Assembly: GCA_949361645.1 (NCBI GenBank)
Contig: OX442428.1
Span: forward strand, 5,432,461 to 5,496,460
Length of the DNA: 64,000 bases
DNA from: Spongilla lacustris
Taxonomy: Eukaryota; Porifera; Demospongiae; Spongillida; Spongillidae
Direction: 5' to 3'
Shown: positions 59,268 through 64,000 of the stretch, piece after piece
Layout of the letters: each line of letters opens with the position of its first letter
How positions within the stretch are numbered: the stretch's first letter is position 1
Translations under genes and position numbers: made by a program
The notes under the pieces: generated by a model
The model's database searches: none
What the model was told of the DNA's origin: nothing
The model's input: the letters and a program-made list of their open reading frames with translations, nothing else

Positions 59268-61441
59268 CTGGACATGCTGAACTGTGTGATAAGGCATTTG
59301 TGGCTTTAAAGGGTAAGTTAGCTTCGCCCCCTATTTTATCCTTCCCACAGTTCGACAGAACATTTGTGGTTGATGCTGACGCCAGTCAGGAGGGTGTTGG
59401 AGCAGTACTATCACACTTGGACAATGGAAGGGTGATCGCATATGCTAGCAGGGTGCTTACAAAGGCGGAATGCCAATATTGTGCAACGAGACTTGAGTTG
59501 TTGGCATTGGTATGGTCAGTTCGTCAGTTTCGGGCTTATCTATGGGGGCGAAGGTTTGTTGTTCGCACCGACCACAGCGCGCTTCGTTGGTTACGTATAC
59601 GTAGTTTTAAAGACCCCCAGGGCCAGGTGGCGAGGTGGCTAGAGATTCTCGCTGAATTTGATTTTGAGGTTATTCATCGTCCAGGTCTTCGTCATGGCAA
59701 TGCAGACGCCCTTTCAAGGATCCAGTGTAAGCAGTGTGGTATGCACAATGGCATTGCCACGCCGTGTTTGTTCCACAATGCGTTTGGGGCCGTTAATGGT
59801 AACGGTGGTAATTTGTGGTCTGGATCGAATGTGCATTCTGAGGCAGGCCTCTCCGTTTTGCCGCTGGAGAACCCTAAGGAGATGCAGGGGTCTGATGCTG
59901 ATCTTCGAAGGGTGATTTCCTGGATAGAAAACTCGTCTCCACCAGCTGCTTTGCCAAGTGAGGGCAGTTACACTCTGCAGACATTGTGGGCACAGTATAA
60001 ACACCTGGTAGTTCGGGATGGGGTTCTGTTTAGACAGTGGGAAGATGTTCCGGGAAAGGGTTGCAATAAACATCTTCAGTTGGTAGTACCTCGGAGTTGG
60101 ATAGGCTCTGTCCTGCAGCAACTTCATAGCTCTCCCAGTGGTGGTCATCTTGGAATGTTCAAGACTTTGGAGAAAGTCCGTTCCCGTTTTTACTGGCCGG
60201 GTCAGCGCCATGACATCGAAGACTGGTGTCAAGCTTGTGAATTGTGTGCGGCACGGAAGTCACCTCCACGGCACAATCGTGCCCCAATGCAGCAGGTGTT
60301 GGCTGGTGGCCCATTCCAGCGTGCATGTGGCCATGGACATCCTGGGTCCTCTGCCGCTCACGGAGAGAGGGAACAAGTACATTCTAGTGTTAGGGGATTA
60401 TTTTACGAAATGGGTGGAGTCTTATCCAATACCTAACATGGAAGCAAAAACTATTGCTAACGTGTTTGTTAGTCATTTTGTCAGCAGGTTTGGAGCCCCT
60501 GATGTTCTGCACACCGATCAGGGGAGGAACTTTGAGTCCGCCCTGTTTAAGGAAGTGTGTTTGCTGTTGGGAGTTCAGAAGACAAGAACTACGCCTTATC
60601 ACCCGCAATCCGATGGGCTGGTCGAACGCTTTAATCGTACTTTGCTTGATCTCCTTAGCATTGCATCGAGGGAGGATGAACGGAATTGGGACCTCTGTAT
60701 TCCAGCAGTGATGCTAGCCTATCGTACAAGTGTGCAGGAGTCCACTGGGTGTACGCCATATTTCCTCCTCTTCGGACGTGAGGCCAGGCTGCCGGTGGAT
60801 GTCATGTTTGGGTTGCCTCCAAATGTTCCACCTCAGCCGGTACACCAATATAGCAAAGATTTGAGAGCTCGACTGGATACTGCGTATGAGAGGGTGCGAG
60901 AACGGTTAGGATGGCGGCAGCGCCGTCAGAAGATGGTGTATGACCGCAGACGGACGGGAAGGCCGTATGGGATTGGTGAATGGGTTTGGTTGTATTGTCC
61001 TGCTGTGCCCAGGGGGAAGTCGGCTAAATTACACTCTTATTGGCAGGGTCCATATAAAGTTGTGAAAGTGTTCAGTAATGTGTTATACTTGATCCAACAC
61101 AGGGACTCCACTCGCAAGAAAGTTGTTGTTCATTTTGACAGGTTGAAGCCGTGTGCACGGGGAGGTACATACGAACAAGGGACAACCGCACCACGTGATA
61201 CAGCTGTTTTTTCTGAGGCTGAGGAATCAGATGTATCCGATGCTGAGGAATCTGAAGATGACAACTTGGAGATTGTTCCTCAAGAGGATAATCTCGAGCC
61301 AGAGCGCCAGGAGGAGCAACATGAAGTGGAGCCTCAGGAGGATCAGCAGGAACAGCCGCCAGTGGAGCCATTGCCACTTCTCCGACAGTCGAAAAGATTA
61401 AGGAGTCGGCCAGACAGATTTGGAACGAACATTTTTGACTA
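59268..61441 (+). pseudogene. Gypsy RNase H and integrase (3' part of pol)
   Basis: Resumes the pol interrupted at 21336: AELCDKAFVALKGKLASP, RNase H with VDADASQEGVGAVLS and TDHSALRWL, HGNADALSRIQ; then an H2C2 zinc domain (LHSSPSGGHLG, CELCAARK), a frame change at about 60325, and the integrase core with MDILGPLP, HTDQGRNF and DGLVERFN, a GPY/F domain (WQGPYKVVKV) and an acidic Glu/Gln-rich tail ending at a stop about 28 bases before the 3' LTR. A purine tract, aggaggggggata, precedes that LTR as the plus-strand primer site. Confidence 0.88.
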
Positions 61442-61469
61442 GAGACAGATTCACTAGGAGGGGGGATAG

Positions 61470-61582
61470 TGTAGCGCATGCGCTATAGCTGCTCTTATTA
61501 TGGACATGCGCAGTGTTTACACCTGAGGGTATTTAATGACGTGCTGTACGATCTTATTTGATAAAACACTTGGATTGCTACA
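61470..61582 (+). repeat. 3' LTR of the interrupted Gypsy element
   Basis: Starts tgtagcgcatgcgc and ends ttgctaca, followed by the ATGTT duplication; near-identical to 17741-17852. Confidence 0.9.
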
Positions 61583-62043
61583 ATGTTATTCATTAGAAAG
61601 TGCGAACAAAGCCAAAACGTTTGGATGCATGTTTTCGTGAATAGGTCAACTACTATACAGGTTGGGTGTTTCTAGTGCAGACATCTCTCTTCTATCTATA
61701 CCAGCTAAATGTGATGCCCATAAGGCGTTCTTGTCATTCTATGTTGGTAAAACGTTTGCACCTCTAAACAGCACTTGTTAGGGATGAAAAGTGTAACGGT
61801 TTTCCCTCGAGCGATCGATAGAGCCGTTGACATAGTATGTGTCAACAATCACTGCTTGAAATTAGACTTCGAAACGTATAAATGCAGCGTACTTACATGT
61901 ACTTTGCACAGCTGTATATCCATAATAGATGTCATAATTATAAAAATTTACGACCAGACCAAATCAGTACTAAGCTACGTACTGGACTCCTCAGCTCTAT
62001 GTTATACGTCCTGAATCCATGTGACGTGTATGTTTTCAAAACG
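61583..62043. repeat. Tandem duplication copy B resumes
   Basis: Matches 9370-9555 and then 11085-11268 (from actgcttgaaattagac), minus the 1.5 kb that is present only in copy A. Confidence 0.85.
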
Positions 62044-62885
62044 CGTAAGTGTAGTAAAGTATAACTGATTCTAACCCGTTGCATGGATTAGCAGTTTAGC
62101 AACTCGATCGGCATGGAAAACATTTAAAGCGCCATAAAGAGACATGATGTTGGAACAAGTGTACGAAATTTGAAAACGAGAATAATAAAAATAATTTTGC
62201 ATGCAATAACAGATTGTTTGGCTAACCAGTATATACGTGTCCCATTTCAGCACAGTCTTGAAGGTACCTCAGTTCGTTAGACGTTGTTCTGAGCTGTTAT
62301 TGCATGCAATACACTAAATTTATTATATATTCCCCGCCAATTGTTTTTGTGTTACATCTACTATTATAGTGTTTTTACACAATCTTTGCACCACATGTTT
62401 ACAATTCAGCAGTGTTCATTTCCTCCTTGCTTTGGTCTGCAAGATTCATCTCACCATCTGTCACAAGCAGTAGATATTTTAAACAGCTTGGCCTCACAGC
62501 AAGATGCAGTCAGTGTTGAGTCCCTCGGCTGGAAACTTCTGAAGTAGAGACCACAGCATGACATGTACAGCTGTCATATTTCTTCACAACTGGTAGATGT
62601 GTCCATCATCTTACCACTAAATCCTATTACTCTTCACTTCGTTGGAAGCTGGAGTGTCGGCCACAACTGCTGCCCAGGCTACTGTGTCTAGGAAGCACCA
62701 AGCTAATGACCCCAAACGCTCAGAGCTAGGATGGGTATGTGTCCCTGTGGTTGTAGAAACCTAAGGGGCTTTGGGAAAAGAAGCCACTGCCATCATCTCC
62801 TCGGTAACCTCCAGACTTGCCACGTCCAGTGTGCCGGCCAAAGTCCATGCTACTCAATGATATCTATGGCCGGTTGAACCTTAAC
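62044..62885. other. Segment present only in copy B
   Basis: About 830 bp inserted relative to copy A at tttgcaaaac|cttat. No terminal repeats or gene recognised. Confidence 0.5.
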
Positions 62886-63403
62886 CTTATCTGTGCTTAT
62901 GCTACAGCTGTCCTCTCTAGGATATACATGTAGCTTCTCCACCATAGAGGTGAACATTGTATTTATGTGCTAAAATTGTCATGTGTATTATGTATTATGT
63001 ATTGCAATCCTAATAATAGATGTTGTTATTATTATACAAGGCATGGATTATAAATTAAGAACACTTTCTTAAGCCATCACTCTACTATATTGAAACTCTC
63101 AAAAGGTCAATGGCTGCTCTATATGCTGTGTCATTGGGGGTGACACATATCTTTCCTCACCTCCACCCTCAACTCCACTTTCATTCCCATCCATGCATAG
63201 TGCACTAATCAGCTCGTAAAGATCAATTGTACCACACAAACACAACAAGCCATATACTGATGCACGCATTCAAATGTTACATTGCAGCTTCTAACTAAAT
63301 TTCAGTCCCTATGTGTACAGCAGTTTCTAATGATCACTTGCATTTAACGATATCTATTTTCCATTTTAGTCAATCCAATCATTTCCCCACCTTAGTCACA
63401 AAA
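62886..63403. repeat. Tandem duplication copy B, receptor 3' flank
   Basis: Matches 11275-11767, with small indels. Confidence 0.85.
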
Positions 63404-63459
63404 TCAACAATAACATAACAAGATAAAGGGAAATGCAAAATTGTGACTTACAAATGCAT

Positions 63460-64000
63460 CAGTTATTGTCACAGCTTCAGGGGGCTCCTGATTATGAACA
63501 GATGATGACGTTGCCATATTACTGTTAGTCACTTGTTTTTTGTCTGCAGAATCTTTTATACTTGCTGATGATTTTTCAAATATTTTATTCCCTTGTGGAT
63601 CTTTGTACAGGCTTATCATCTGAAATTCAATGCGGATACAAATTATAAGGATATAAGCGAATTTAATGATAGTAACCTTCGGAAAAAATATCAATCCAAG
63701 GTAGGCAGTTGTGTTCACAAAAATGACTCCATTCAGTATTCCACAAGTAATATTGATGTAATCCATAAATCCAAAATGTGTAAACACCAATGTTAACAAG
63801 GTGATACTTGAAATGTAGATAATAGTTGCAATGTATTTAGAATCATTGAGGGCAGATATCGTAACTTTTCTTGTCTGGAATGCCAGGATCATTCCCAAAC
63901 ACTGGAGGAATGCAGTATATGTAGTGAGCAGGATTAGCCAGTAGTATGATGGTGTGTCCTTATTGTAGCATGTATTTATGTAGTAATAAACTTTTAAGCC
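63460..64000 (-). CDS. GABA-B-like class C receptor (copy B), partial
   Basis: The last two recognisable exons of the sister of 11819-16750: TM5-TM7 (about 63677-64000, with SALNDSKYIATI and ITCGILNGVIFVNTTAYLG) and the cytoplasmic tail (about 63460-63620, ISLYKDPQGNKIF). Differences from copy A are mostly conservative, and the GTAAGT donor after the tail is kept, suggesting that both copies are or were recently under selection. The gene continues beyond the window. Confidence 0.87.

Noticed and set aside
59442..60711. Other-frame and antisense frames inside the RNase H/integrase region
   Set aside because: Shadows of the pol frames, with no family resemblance.

Overview
This is metazoan nuclear DNA, most likely from a sponge (demosponge), inferred from: spliced genes with GT..AG introns; a tandem pair of class C (GABA-B-like) receptor genes, a family known to be expanded in demosponges; a frequent ACATGTACATGT word; and a dense load of DNA transposons, Gypsy retrotransposons, poly-C tracts and TG microsatellites. 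The species cannot be named from the sequence alone. Most reading frames longer than 60 codons here are repeat or antisense artefacts.

Layout. (1) 1-8.5 kb is a three-level nest: a GC-rich repeat module split at a poly-C tract by a hAT element (1678-8267), itself split inside its transposase exon by a complete Ginger-type transposon (3833-7926) with a 4-bp target duplication. The Ginger gene has nine exons and joins a Gypsy-like integrase to an OTU cysteine protease; only two nonsense codons break it. (2) 9.2-17.5 kb is copy A of a tandem duplication carrying a GABA-B-like receptor gene on the minus strand, with a 1.1-kb hAT relic downstream of it. (3) 17.5-64 kb is copy B. Soon after its start it is interrupted by a Gypsy element (17741-61582) with near-identical 112/113-bp LTRs, whose pol is itself split by about 38 kb of foreign DNA. 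Copy B resumes at 61583, and its receptor gene runs off the right edge.

Inside the 38-kb block: a 23.8-kb interval bounded by about 275-bp inverted repeats and TACTC; a degenerate G-rich array; an intron-rich HECT-type ubiquitin ligase gene with an integrase-core transposase gene of the same mobile family (one full copy, one truncated inverted copy, plus a second copy of the ligase 5' exons); a young 4.5-kb Gypsy element (LTRs differ at 2 of 236 sites, GTATG duplication); several foldback elements, including a 1.5-kb one; small elements with CAGNGGCG termini and 5-bp duplications; Gypsy relics; and long minisatellite and microsatellite arrays.

The two most interesting systems are the Ginger element with its OTU protease and the HECT-ligase/integrase element. 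Two unrelated integrase-class transposons in one window carry ubiquitin-pathway enzymes, one a predicted deubiquitinase and the other a predicted ligase. The receptor pair is the only cellular gene content recognised.
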